Source: an uncultured Acetatifactor sp. (GTDB lineage: Bacteria > Bacillota > Clostridia > Lachnospirales > Lachnospiraceae). From it: a stretch of 21,905 bases of DNA. A program made the position numbers and the translations under genes. Below, one piece after another: positions 13,518 through 21,902 of this stretch. Under the pieces are notes generated by a model. The model searched no databases, was not told the origin of the DNA, and worked only from the letters and a program-made list of their open reading frames with translations. Position 1 is the first letter of the stretch; every line of letters begins with the position of its first letter. Location: assembly GCA_910584235.1 (NCBI GenBank), contig CAJTZD010000060.1, forward strand, positions 1 to 21,905. The letters are read 5' to 3'.

Positions 13518-15311
13518 TTGGACTTTAAATTTCTTCTGGCGGCGGTGAACGCCAAATATATTCATTCCAACCCTGCCGTCTACAGCCTGCGGGCCTGTGC
13601 GGGAGAAGCGCTGGGGCGGCATGTGGAGCTGGCGGAGTATACCATCAACCAGCCCGTGACAGAGATCCTGGCGGACATCTATGGCAGGAGGCCGGATATT
13701 ATCGGTTTTTCCTGCTATATTTGGAACTGGCGGCTGGTGCGGGAACTGCTGGGGGAAATCCCGAAGCTTCTGCCGGATACGGAGATCTGGCTGGGCGGCC
13801 CGGAGGTGTCGTATGACGCAGATGTCATTTTGCGGGAACATCCGCAGGTGGCCGGGATCATGGTGGGCGAGGGCGAGATCACTTTCCGGGAGCTTTTGGA
13901 GTATTATGCGGAGAATAAGGCCCCGGCCGGGCATGAGGACATGGAGCCGAAAGCCATTGCTGTGGAGCGGCTGCAGCGCATCCCCGGCCTGTGCCTCCCC
14001 ACAGGCTACACCGTCTGCCGCCCCCTGACGGATTTAAGCGCAATTCCTTTCCCGTACGACGACCTGTCCCCTTTCGGGAACCGGATCCTGTACTATGAGT
14101 CCAGCAGGGGCTGCCCTTTCCGGTGCAGCTACTGCCTCTCCTCCATAGACAAGCAGGTAAGGATACGGGATATCCGCAAAGTAAAAGCAGAACTGCAGTT
14201 CTTCCTGGACCATCGTGTGAAACAGGTGAAGTTTATAGACCGCACATTCAACTGCAGCCATGCCCATACCACGGCAGTCTGGAGCTATCTTCTGGAACAT
14301 GACAATGGTGTCACAAACTTCCATTTTGAAATTACCGCGGACATTCTGCGCCAGGACGAGACGGAGCTGCTGAACCGTTTCCGCCCGGGGCTGGCGCAGC
14401 TGGAGATCGGCGTCCAGACCGTGAATCCCAGGACCCTGAAAGCCATCCGGCGCACTATGGACACAGAGCGGCTGGAGAGCGCGGTGGCCGCCATCCATAA
14501 GGGGGAAAACGTGCATCTGCACCTGGATCTCATCGCCGGGCTTCCCTACGAGGACTATGAAAGCTTCGGCATGTCCTTTGACCGGGTCTACCGGATGCGT
14601 CCCCATCAGCTGCAGTTGGGATTCCTGAAAGTACTGAAAGGTTCCGAGATGTGGGAGAGGGCCGCAGAGTACGGCATCCGCTATCTGGAGCAGCCCCCCT
14701 ACGAGGTGCTGTGCACGAAATGGCTGTCCTATGAGGAGGTGCTGAGGCTGAAGCGCATAGAAGAGATGGTGGAGTTGTACTACAACAGCGCACAGTTCAC
14801 CCACACGCTGCCTGTCTTGGAGAAAGCCTTTCACAGTCCGTTTGCCCTGTACGAGACATTGGCGGATTTCTATGAAAAAAAGGGATATTTTACCGCAAGC
14901 CCTGCCAGAGCCTACCGATATCAGGTACTGCTGGAATTTGCCGTGGCATATGATGGAAACAGGAAAGAAATCTACGCGGAACTGCTGACCTATGATATGT
15001 ATCTGCGGGAGAACTTAAAAACCAGGCCGGATTTCGCGCAGGACACAGACCAGTACAGGGAAGAGATCAGGGCTTTCTATCAAATGGAGGAAAAGGAGCG
15101 GCGGTATCTGCCGGATTATAAAGAATATGACTGGAAACAGTTAAGCAGGATGACCCACCTGGAGCCCTTTGCCTACCCGGTGTGGGACAGAAGCCTCATG
15201 GCGGAGGAATGCGAAAGCAAAGGGAGATCCGGGGGCTGTTTTCTGGTCCTGTTCGACTATAGACGTCGGGACCCTCTGACTTGTGAAGCGACGGTACAGA
15301 CGGTAAACTGA
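13518..15311 (+). CDS. B12-binding domain radical SAM protein (DUF4080 family)
   Basis: A 597-aa protein. Residues 1-140 form a cobalamin-binding-like Rossmann domain (ILADIYGRRPDIIGFSCYIW, WLGGPEVSYD, GIMVGEGEITFRELL). The radical SAM core follows with the 4Fe-4S motif CPFRCSYC (Cys199, Cys203, Cys206), and DLIAGLPYED is typical of the SAM/B12 class. From about 400 the helical DUF4080 domain includes KRIEEMVELYYNSAQF. Enzymes of this architecture do radical methylation or rearrangement; the substrate here is unknown. The start is TTG at 13518, with GGGAGG six bases before it and no better ATG or GTG nearby that keeps the N-terminal strand. Confidence 0.9.
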   Translation: MDFKFLLAAVNAKYIHSNPAVYSLRACAGEALGRHVELAEYTINQPVTEILADIYGRRPDIIGFSCYIWNWRLVRELLGEIPKLLPDTEIWLGGPEVSYDADVILREHPQVAGIMVGEGEITFRELLEYYAENKAPAGHEDMEPKAIAVERLQRIPGLCLPTGYTVCRPLTDLSAIPFPYDDLSPFGNRILYYESSRGCPFRCSYCLSSIDKQVRIRDIRKVKAELQFFLDHRVKQVKFIDRTFNCSHAHTTAVWSYLLEHDNGVTNFHFEITADILRQDETELLNRFRPGLAQLEIGVQTVNPRTLKAIRRTMDTERLESAVAAIHKGENVHLHLDLIAGLPYEDYESFGMSFDRVYRMRPHQLQLGFLKVLKGSEMWERAAEYGIRYLEQPPYEVLCTKWLSYEEVLRLKRIEEMVELYYNSAQFTHTLPVLEKAFHSPFALYETLADFYEKKGYFTASPARAYRYQVLLEFAVAYDGNRKEIYAELLTYDMYLRENLKTRPDFAQDTDQYREEIRAFYQMEEKERRYLPDYKEYDWKQLSRMTHLEPFAYPVWDRSLMAEECESKGRSGGCFLVLFDYRRRDPLTCEATVQTVN

Positions 15312-15357
15312 TGTCTGAAGCGTCTTTGGCACAGAATGGCTCGGGGACAATCGGCCT

Positions 15358-15990
15358 TTAGAAAAGCCGGGGGCCTATGATGGAATCCTGGCTCTGCTTC
15401 AGGTGGCGCAGGATAGCGCCCTTGTTGGAGGAACGCAGGCCCTTGGCGATGCGCTTCATCTCCTCGATTTTGTCTCCCCTGCCCCGGGCGGCCCAGTAAT
15501 CCGCCAGCTGAGAGTAGGTGCGGCTGATGTCCGTGCTGGTGCTGACCGCGAACTCCATGAGGATGACGGCTTCGTCCGCATGTCCTGCCCCGGTCAGGAT
15601 ATCCGCCCATTTCTGCAGAGTGCGGACCAGCAGGGTATAGTTCTGATCATATTCGGACAGAGCCGTGATATTGGCGGTGCCGTACTCCAGCTTTAAGTCC
15701 GTGTTGGACCAGCCGGTGAGATTGAGGATTTTTTTGTCGGAGAGGAATTCCATGGTTTCGATGCATTCCAGGACTTCGCTGTTGTCCTGGAGCAGATGGG
15801 TGGGAAAGTTTTCCAGGGGAATCTTTATATACGGCAAACCGTCCAGAGATTTACGACGAACGGAGTTCGCGGCGGATTCCCGGGCCCAGAATTCCGCTTC
15901 CTGTTTGCGGCTGCGCTTTGCCCGTTTCTTGACGTTATAATAAACCAGCAGGGAAAAGGTAATAAAACTTGCCAAAAAACCGATATTCAT
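15358..15990 (-). CDS. Membrane-anchored protein with helical (TPR-like) cytoplasmic domain
   Basis: A 210-aa protein. One N-terminal membrane helix (GFLASFITFSLLVYYNV, 3-19) is followed by a very basic stretch (KKRAKRSRK), so the rest should be cytoplasmic. Residues 110-200 form paired helices (YTLLVRTLQKWADILTGAGH, ADEAVILMEFAVSTSTDISR, TYSQLADYWAARGRGDKIEE) whose spacing is like tetratricopeptide repeats. Start: ATG 15990 has AAAGGA eight bases upstream; an in-frame extension to 16125 lacks an RBS and overlaps the divergent gene. The gene converges with the radical SAM gene (46 bases apart) and diverges from the 35-aa membrane peptide. No function is recognised. Confidence 0.75.
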   Translation of the reverse strand: MNIGFLASFITFSLLVYYNVKKRAKRSRKQEAEFWARESAANSVRRKSLDGLPYIKIPLENFPTHLLQDNSEVLECIETMEFLSDKKILNLTGWSNTDLKLEYGTANITALSEYDQNYTLLVRTLQKWADILTGAGHADEAVILMEFAVSTSTDISRTYSQLADYWAARGRGDKIEEMKRIAKGLRSSNKGAILRHLKQSQDSIIGPRLF

Positions 15991-16097
15991 ATATAATATC
16001 CTTTCGTAAGGAACTGTCTGCAAATGACGTTCCCGATAGTATTCGCCAGGAAAAACCGCCGAGCGTGGAGCGGCTTTCAGGCAGTTAGGAGTAAGCC

Positions 16098-16205
16098 ATG
16101 TTTCATATGAATAATAAAAAAACAACCCGGCGCATCTCTGCGATCATTGTCTCTTTGCTGATCATTGCAATGGTTGCTTCCACTGTAACATATTTTTTCT
16201 ATTAA
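16098..16205 (+). CDS. 35-aa single-pass membrane peptide
   Basis: A 35-codon gene too short for usual gene calls, but with TTAGGAG six bases before the ATG. A basic N-terminus (NNKKTTRR) is followed by a hydrophobic helix IIVSLLIIAMVASTVTYFF reaching the C-terminus, the layout of a tail- or N-in-anchored micropeptide. It lies 54 bases before the VanW gene on the same strand and is probably co-transcribed. ATG 16107 is a possible alternative start. I recognise no named family. Confidence 0.65.
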   Translation: MFHMNNKKTTRRISAIIVSLLIIAMVASTVTYFFY

Positions 16206-16259
16206 TTCAATAGTGGGGAGATAACGCCGCAGGCGATTGGATGGGAAAGGAAGAGAAAA

Positions 16260-17750
16260 ATGGGAAAATGGATGAGAAGAGGGAGCATTTGCGCCCTTAT
16301 GCTGACGCTTATGCTGGCGCCGGGATTGACGGCGGCAGCAAAAGACGGAGATACCATCAAGAAAGGGATTTTTGTGGGCGACGTGGATCTGTCCGGCATG
16401 ACGGCCCAGGAGGCGGTCCAGGCTGTGGACGCCTATGTGGAGACTCTGCGGGAGGTGGAGATCACGCTGCTGGCCGCCGGGGACAAGGAAGTGCCTGTGG
16501 CTGCCGGGGAGCTGGGTATCTCCTGGGCCAATAAAGAGGTCATCACCCAGGCCCTGGAGGTAGGTACCCATGGAAACGTGATAGAGCGCTACAAGATACT
16601 GAAAGATTTAGAGCGGGAGAATCTGGTCTATCCCCTGGAACTTTCTTTTGATTTTCAGGGGCTTACGGATATCCTGATAGAGGAATGCACCCAGTACGAT
16701 GTGGAAGCGGTGGACGCCTCTCTGGTCCGGGAGAATGACGAATTCCGTGTAGTAGGCGGGAACACGGGCTACGCGCTGGATGTGGAGGCATCTTTTGACA
16801 AGGTCCACGAGCTTTTGTCCAGCGGATGGGACTGCCAGCCCTGCAGTATTCCTCTGGTAGTGGAGGTGACACAGCCCAGGGGGAACGCCGAGGAGCTTTC
16901 CAAAGTGAAAGATGTATTGGGTACCTTTACCACATCCTATGGTACCTCCAACTTTAACAGAAGCGAAAATATAGCCAATGGCTGTGAACTGATCAACGGC
17001 ACAGTCCTGTATCCCGGGGACGAGTTCTCCATGCTTGACTGCGTGACGCCTTTTACCGCGGAGAACGGATATTACATGGCGGGCTCCTTTATGAACAATC
17101 AGGTGGTGGACAGTATGGGCGGCGGCATCTGCCAGGTATCCACCACGCTCTACAATACGGTTCTGCTGGCGGAGCTGGAGGTTACGGAGCGTTCTAACCA
17201 CACCATGATCGTGACCTATGTGGATCCGTCCGCGGACGCGGCCATTGCCGAGAGCGCGGACAAGGATTTCCGGTTCAGGAACAACCTGGACAGTCCCATC
17301 TACATCGAGGGACATACCGAGGGCAAGAAGCTGACCTTTACCATCTATGGGGAAGAGACCAGGGAGCCCGGACGTGAAGTCCGCTATGAAAGCCAGATAT
17401 TGGAAGTGATCAACCCCACCACGGACAGCATTACGGCGGACGAGGGACAGCCCCTTGGGTATATCGTCGCCGATGAGGGGAATGTGCATATAGGCTATCG
17501 TGCGGAGCTGTGGAAAATCGTCCAGGAGGACGGAATCGAAGTGGAGCGGACCAAGATCAACAGCAGCAGCTACCGGATGGTGCCAAAGAGCGCCAGGGTA
17601 GGAGTGGCTACGGAAGATCCGGTGGCCCGTGAGGAGATTATGGCGGCAATCGGTACCGGCAGCATACAGCATGTGCGGGATGTACTGGCGCTGCTTCTGC
17701 CGCCTCCTCCCGCGGATCCGGCAGCTGACCCGGCCGCCGGGGCCCAGTGA
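16260..17750 (+). CDS. VanW-family exported protein with peptidoglycan-binding-like domain
   Basis: A 496-aa secreted protein. A signal peptide (residues 1-27, ending TAAAK) is followed by a YoaR-like/PG_binding_4 region (about 35-205: KGIFVGDVDLSGMTAQEA, then GNTGYALDVEASFDKV). The VanW domain covers about 218-350, with TSYGTSNFNRSENI, NGTVLYPGDEFS, GGGICQVSTTLYN (287-299) and RSNHTMIVTYVDPS. A G5-like beta region (about 370-450) and a Pro/Ala-rich end (LLLPPPPADPAAD) follow. VanW proteins are accessory to some glycopeptide-resistance clusters, but most, like this one with no van genes nearby, are general cell-wall proteins of unknown activity. The RBS GGAAAGGAAGAG precedes ATG 16260. Confidence 0.93.
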   Translation: MGKWMRRGSICALMLTLMLAPGLTAAAKDGDTIKKGIFVGDVDLSGMTAQEAVQAVDAYVETLREVEITLLAAGDKEVPVAAGELGISWANKEVITQALEVGTHGNVIERYKILKDLERENLVYPLELSFDFQGLTDILIEECTQYDVEAVDASLVRENDEFRVVGGNTGYALDVEASFDKVHELLSSGWDCQPCSIPLVVEVTQPRGNAEELSKVKDVLGTFTTSYGTSNFNRSENIANGCELINGTVLYPGDEFSMLDCVTPFTAENGYYMAGSFMNNQVVDSMGGGICQVSTTLYNTVLLAELEVTERSNHTMIVTYVDPSADAAIAESADKDFRFRNNLDSPIYIEGHTEGKKLTFTIYGEETREPGREVRYESQILEVINPTTDSITADEGQPLGYIVADEGNVHIGYRAELWKIVQEDGIEVERTKINSSSYRMVPKSARVGVATEDPVAREEIMAAIGTGSIQHVRDVLALLLPPPPADPAADPAAGAQ

Positions 17751-17776
17751 TGCCCGGGGGACATGACCGTCAGGGA

Positions 17777-18832
17777 ATGCATACCGGAAAACTGTCTGTG
17801 AATGCCATGAAGCGTTCCGTTCTGGGACAGATCAGAACAAAGAGAGAGGAAGTGTTAAGTGGCGCAGGCATAGGAAGAGACTGCGCCACCTTTTCTTTCG
17901 TTCAGGGAAAAAACGCGGCGGTGTGCGTACAGGAGGCAGCCCTGTCAATGGGACAGGAGGGAGGAGACGCGGGACCGGGCGCCTCCCTCATCGGGGAGAA
18001 TGCGGGAATACCCCTGGAAGATCTGATTGTAAAATGCACTAACAACCTGGCGGCGGGAGGCGCCTGTCCCGTGGCCGTGATGCCCGTCCTGCTTCTGCCC
18101 CGGACCATGGAGGAATCCGGAATCCGGGCCCTGATGGCCCGGGCCGGGGAGAAATGCGCGGAATTGTCCGTGGAGCTTGCCGGGGGACAGACAAGAATCA
18201 CTGCCGCGGTATCAGCGCCCCTGGCAGCGGTGACAGCCTACGGCATAGCCCGGGGAGAAGACCATACCGTAACGGCCGCCGCGCCGGGACAGGATATCGT
18301 CCTGAGCAAATGGGCGGGTCTGCAGGGCACGGCATATATCGCCAAAAGCTGCAGGGAGCGGCTTCTGGAGCGATATCCTGCCTGGCTGGTGGAGGAAGCT
18401 GCAGGCTTTGACCGGTATCTGTCCGTGCTGCCGGAGGCCCGGGCCGCATGTGAATTCGGTGTCTGCGCCATGCACGATGCCTCGGAGGGAGGGATCTTAG
18501 GGGCTCTCTGGGAGTTGGCGGAGGGCGCGGGCACAGGGCTTTCCTTGGATCTGCGGAAAATCCCCCTGCGCCAGGAGACCGTGGAGGTATGCGAGTATTG
18601 CGGCGCCAATCCCTACGAGCTTATGGCAGGCGGATGCCTGATCATGACGGCCTGGGACGGAGACGGGCTTGTCGGGGCGCTGAACGCGGCGGGAATCCCG
18701 GCAGCGGCGGCAGGGAAGCTGACCCGGGGCAATGACAGGATTTTGACAAACGGGGAGGAAATCCGCTATCTGGACAGACCACAGAGGGATGGAATATATC
18801 ATATTACAAGAAAAGAGAGGAACATCAAATGA
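17777..18832 (+). CDS. AIR synthase (PurM/HypE)-like ATP-binding protein
   Basis: A 351-aa protein of the AIR synthase-related superfamily. The N-terminal KLSVNAMKRSVLGQIRTKRE then VLSGAGIGRDCATFSF is the glycine/aspartate motif of HypE/ThiL/PurM proteins. The middle has the NNLAAGGACPVAVMPVLLLP strand-helix and GGQTRITAAV, and the C-terminal half HDASEGGILGALWELAEGAG with PYELMAGGCLIMTA. These bind ATP and activate carboxylate or amide substrates; no hyp or pur genes are near, so the reaction is unknown. Start: ATG 17777 fits the family N-terminus. GTG 17747 or ATG 17750 would overlap the VanW stop (TGATG) and add 9-10 non-conserved residues. The stop overlaps the Lrp gene by ATGA. Confidence 0.85.
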   Translation: MHTGKLSVNAMKRSVLGQIRTKREEVLSGAGIGRDCATFSFVQGKNAAVCVQEAALSMGQEGGDAGPGASLIGENAGIPLEDLIVKCTNNLAAGGACPVAVMPVLLLPRTMEESGIRALMARAGEKCAELSVELAGGQTRITAAVSAPLAAVTAYGIARGEDHTVTAAAPGQDIVLSKWAGLQGTAYIAKSCRERLLERYPAWLVEEAAGFDRYLSVLPEARAACEFGVCAMHDASEGGILGALWELAEGAGTGLSLDLRKIPLRQETVEVCEYCGANPYELMAGGCLIMTAWDGDGLVGALNAAGIPAAAAGKLTRGNDRILTNGEEIRYLDRPQRDGIYHITRKERNIK

Positions 18833-19311
18833 GAGAAGAATTGTTGGCATTGATTGAAAAAAACAGCCGCATCGACTTAAGGGAGCTGGCAGTTTTGCTT
18901 GGAGTAGAGGAGGCGGAGGCGGCAAACGAGCTGGCAGCCCTGGAACAGGAGGGCATCATCTGCGGATACCATACTATGATCGACTGGGAGAAGACCTCCA
19001 GGGAAAAGGTATCCGCGCTGATCGAGGTGCGGGTGACGCCTCAGAGAGGGCAGGGCTTTGACAGCATTGCACAGCGCATTTACCAGTATCCGGAGGTGCA
19101 GAGCGTATATCTGATGTCCGGCGGCTATGACCTGATGATCATTTTAGAGGGAAAGACCCTGCGGGAGGTATCCTCTTTTGTGTCGGAGAAGCTGTCCGCA
19201 CTGGACTCCGTGATCAGCACGGCCACGCATTTTATTCTGAAGAAATACAAGGATCACGGCACAGTGCTTTCCAGGAAAAAAGAAGATGAAAGGGAGATGA
19301 TCACCCCATGA
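18829..19311 (+). CDS. Lrp/AsnC-family transcriptional regulator
   Basis: A 160-aa regulator. An N-terminal winged HTH (residues 1-50: LLALIEKNSRIDLRELAVLL, then GVEEAEAANELAALEQEGII) is followed by the alpha-beta RAM domain (about 58-135: VSALIEVRVTPQRGQGFDSI, YPEVQSVYLMSGGYDLMIIL). Such proteins sense amino acids and act as multimers. The C-terminal tail (KKYKDHGTVLSRKKEDEREM) is basic and longer than usual. It is joined to both neighbours by four-base ATGA overlaps, so it is co-translated with the aminotransferase it may regulate. The effector is not known. Confidence 0.93.
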   Translation: MREELLALIEKNSRIDLRELAVLLGVEEAEAANELAALEQEGIICGYHTMIDWEKTSREKVSALIEVRVTPQRGQGFDSIAQRIYQYPEVQSVYLMSGGYDLMIILEGKTLREVSSFVSEKLSALDSVISTATHFILKKYKDHGTVLSRKKEDEREMITP

Positions 19312-20486
19312 GAAATCCGTTAGCAGACAATGTTGTAGCAATAAAGCCCTCAGGCATCCGGAAATTCTTCGACATTGCCCAGGAAATGAAAGACACCATT
19401 TCCCTGGGGGTGGGCGAGCCGGACTTTGATACGCCCTGGCATATCCGGGACGAGGGCATTTATTCCCTGGAGAAAGGGAAAACGTTCTACACCTCCAATG
19501 CGGGACTGAAAGAACTGCGGGAGGAAATCGCGAATTACATATACCGGAAACAGGGCATCCGCTACGAGCACCCGCTGAAGGAGATCCTGGTGACCGTGGG
19601 AGGTTCTGAAGCCATTGACATAGGGTTCCGGGCCATGATCAACCCCGGGGACGAGGTGCTGATCCCCCAGCCCAGCTTCGTGTCCTACGGCCCCTGCGCG
19701 GTGATGGCAGGAGCAAAGCCCGTATACATCAATATGAAAGAGGAGAATGAGTTTCGTCTCACGGCCCGGGAGCTGGAGGAGGCTGTCACGGACAAAACCA
19801 AGATTCTCGTGCTGCCTTTCCCCAACAATCCCACCGGGGCTATTATGGAGAGAAAGGATCTGGAAGCCATTGCAGAGGTGATTTTAAAACATGACATATA
19901 TGTCATGTCCGATGAGATCTACGCTGAGCTCTCATACAAAGAGAAGCATGTGTCCATTGCGGAGCTTCCGGGCATGAAAGAGCGTACCATACTGATCAAC
20001 GGCTTTTCCAAGGCCTTTGCCATGACCGGCTGGCGGCTGGGCTATGCCTGCGGACCGGAGGCCATTCTGGAGCAGATGACCAAGATTCACCAGTTCGCCA
20101 TTATGTGCGCGCCCACCACCAGCCAGTACGCGGCCATAGAGGCCATGAAAAACGGCGACAGCGATGTGAGAGAGATGTGCACGGCCTACAATCAAAGGCG
20201 GCGCTATCTGGTGCACGCGTTCCGGGAGATGGGGCTGCCGTGCTTTGAGCCCTACGGCGCTTTCTATATCTTCCCCTGCATTCGGGAGTACGGCCTGACC
20301 AGCGACGAGTTCGCCATGCGCTTTTTGAAAGAGGAGGGTGTGGCAGTGGTACCCGGGACGGCGTTCGGCGACTGCGGAGAGGGATACCTGCGCATCTCCT
20401 ACGCCGCTTCGCTGGAGAACCTGAGGACAGCCATGAGCAGACTGGATCACTTCCTGAAGAAGCTTCGGGAGGAGCGCGGGAACTAG
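19308..20486 (+). CDS. PLP-dependent class I/II aminotransferase
   Basis: A 392-aa fold-type I aminotransferase. NNPTG (173-177) and SDEIYAELSY (Asp202, Tyr205) contact the cofactor. The Schiff-base lysine is Lys235 in INGFSKAFAMTGWRLGY, with Arg243 as the phosphate-binding arginine. The substrate carboxylate arginine is in YLRISYAASLENL. The N-terminus has SLGVGEPDFDTPWHI. This is the AspC/PatA/aromatic aminotransferase subgroup, and exact substrate cannot be read. It is coupled to Lrp by ATGA and is followed 11 bases later by a lipoprotein gene. All catalytic residues are present. Confidence 0.94.
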   Translation: MRNPLADNVVAIKPSGIRKFFDIAQEMKDTISLGVGEPDFDTPWHIRDEGIYSLEKGKTFYTSNAGLKELREEIANYIYRKQGIRYEHPLKEILVTVGGSEAIDIGFRAMINPGDEVLIPQPSFVSYGPCAVMAGAKPVYINMKEENEFRLTARELEEAVTDKTKILVLPFPNNPTGAIMERKDLEAIAEVILKHDIYVMSDEIYAELSYKEKHVSIAELPGMKERTILINGFSKAFAMTGWRLGYACGPEAILEQMTKIHQFAIMCAPTTSQYAAIEAMKNGDSDVREMCTAYNQRRRYLVHAFREMGLPCFEPYGAFYIFPCIREYGLTSDEFAMRFLKEEGVAVVPGTAFGDCGEGYLRISYAASLENLRTAMSRLDHFLKKLREERGN

Positions 20487-20497
20487 GAGGTACAGGT

Positions 20498-21310
20498 ATG
20501 AAAAAGAGAGTCGGTGTTGTGCTGATAGTGACTGCGCTGCTTTTGTCCGGCTGCGCCATCGTCTCGCCGCTGGAATTGATGGAGACGTATTTCAGGGCCA
20601 TTGGCGAGACCGGCAAGCAGAGCGCATCCCAGAGGGACAGCGATGCCGCGGAGGCCGGAGATGAGAAGCGAAAAGCCGGGTATGGTGCGGCATCCGGGGA
20701 AGACCCAATGGCATCCTCCGGCGGCAATGAGGATACTGCCGAAAGTCATGAGGAAGAGGCGGACGGCCGGGACGACGGCTATGTGAAAGGGGTTACCACA
20801 GACTATGGCTGGGAAAGCCAATACTGGAATCTGCGCTTTACTGCGCCTGAGGACGTCTTCATGCTCAGCGATGAGGGAATTGGTACTATCATGGGACGGG
20901 GACAGGAAGTTCTCTCGGAGAATTATGACTGGGAGCAGTCGGAATATGCGGCTGATGCCAACGTATATGAGATGATGGCAGCTACTGCCCGGGCGGATAC
21001 CAATATGATCGTGATGGTAGAGAAACTGCTGATGCGGGGATTAACCTCGGAGAATTACAGAAAGGCGGCGCTTTTGCAGCTGAAGCTTCTGAACGGCCCG
21101 GCTTATACCATATTGGATGACAGCGGCACAGCGGAGATTGCCGGAGAGACCTATACCGTGGTGAATACTCAGGTGGAGTATAATGGCACTTATTACCAGG
21201 ATTACTACTTCCGCGTAGTTGACGACAGGGCGCTGTGCATTACGATCACATATTTGGAAGAGACTGCGGACCAAGCCGAGGAATTCCTGGATAGCTTTGA
21301 TGTATATTGA
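20498..21310 (+). CDS. Lipoprotein with acidic linker and conserved C-terminal domain
   Basis: A 270-aa lipoprotein. A signal peptide ends in the lipobox LLLSGC (Cys19). Residues 38-95 are a charged, Ser/Glu/Asp/Gly-rich spacer. From about 105 a folded domain begins (YWNLRFTAPEDVFMLSDEGI, then ANVYEMMAATARADTNMIVM, NGPAYTILDD, TYTVVNTQVEYNGTYYQDYY) that ends in CITITYLEETADQAEEFLDS. This alpha-beta pattern resembles PsbP-like or small surface lipoprotein domains of clostridia; the name is tentative. RBS AGGAGG lies just before ATG 20498. It is likely co-transcribed with the aminotransferase and TrmL. Confidence 0.88.
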   Translation: MKKRVGVVLIVTALLLSGCAIVSPLELMETYFRAIGETGKQSASQRDSDAAEAGDEKRKAGYGAASGEDPMASSGGNEDTAESHEEEADGRDDGYVKGVTTDYGWESQYWNLRFTAPEDVFMLSDEGIGTIMGRGQEVLSENYDWEQSEYAADANVYEMMAATARADTNMIVMVEKLLMRGLTSENYRKAALLQLKLLNGPAYTILDDSGTAEIAGETYTVVNTQVEYNGTYYQDYYFRVVDDRALCITITYLEETADQAEEFLDSFDVY

Positions 21311-21348
21311 CAGAAACGGATGCAGGATTTAAGGGAGGATTCATTGAG

Positions 21349-21840
21349 ATGCATATCGTGCTGCACCAGCCGGAGATACCGGGAAACACGGGAAATATAG
21401 GACGTACCTGCGTGGCCACAGGTACGTCCCTGCATTTGATAGAGCCGCTGGGCTTCAGACTGGACGAAAAGTCCATCAGACGGGCCGGAATGGATTACTG
21501 GCACCAACTGGAGGTCCATCGTTACGTGAATTTTGAGGACTTCAAAGCGCGCTGTCCCGGCGCCAGGATCTGGATGGCCACCACCAAGGCGAAATATTCC
21601 TACACCGAGGCGGCCTTTTGCCCGGATGACTACATTATGTTCGGCAAGGAGAGCGCAGGGATCCCCGAGGAGATTCTGGTGGAGTACGCGGAGACTTGTA
21701 TCCGTATCCCCATGCTTCCCGCCATCCGTTCCCTGAACCTGTCCAACTCCGTGGCCATCGTGCTCTACGAGGCGCTGCGCCAGAACGGCTTTGCGGGCAT
21801 GCAGCAGGAGGGAGAGCTGCACCGGCTGAAATGGCTGTGA
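21349..21840 (+). CDS. trmL: tRNA (cytidine(34)-2'-O)-methyltransferase, SPOUT family
   Basis: A 163-aa SPOUT methyltransferase, the size of TrmL (YibK). It methylates the 2'-O of the wobble base C34/cmnm5U34 in tRNA-Leu using AdoMet. Family landmarks are the N-terminal MHIVLHQPEIPGNTGNIGRT, the AdoMet-knot segments GKESAGIPEEIL (about 116-127) and IPMLPAIRSLNLSNSVAIVL (about 135-154), which form the trefoil knot. ATG 21349 is preceded by AAGGGAGG about 10 bases upstream. An upstream in-frame TTG at 21307 would add 14 residues outside the family, so it is rejected. Confidence 0.95.
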   Translation: MHIVLHQPEIPGNTGNIGRTCVATGTSLHLIEPLGFRLDEKSIRRAGMDYWHQLEVHRYVNFEDFKARCPGARIWMATTKAKYSYTEAAFCPDDYIMFGKESAGIPEEILVEYAETCIRIPMLPAIRSLNLSNSVAIVLYEALRQNGFAGMQQEGELHRLKWL

Positions 21841-21854
21841 ATCTTAAAATAACT

Positions 21855-21902
21855 GAACCACTACCGGCTAAAGCCGGTAGGTTCGGTGAACTGCTGAAGC
21901 AG
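21855..21902 (+). other. Tandem hairpins at the window end; possible IS200/IS605-like end or terminator
   Basis: CTACCGGCT (21861-21869) pairs with AGCCGGTAG (21872-21880) across a two-base AA loop. GAAC/GTTC (21855-21858/21881-21884) extends it across a CA bulge. A second hairpin, CTGCT/AGCAG (21891-21895/21898-21902), follows. No T-run is seen, so this is a poor rho-independent terminator. Compact hairpins of this shape also form the ends of IS200/IS605-type elements and their TnpB guide RNAs, but no tnpA or tnpB lies in the window. The function is unresolved. Confidence 0.4.

Noticed and set aside
15330..15375. Bidirectional terminator between the radical SAM gene and the convergent membrane protein gene
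   Set aside because: The CGGC/GCCG stem is short, imperfect and followed by no T-run on either strand.
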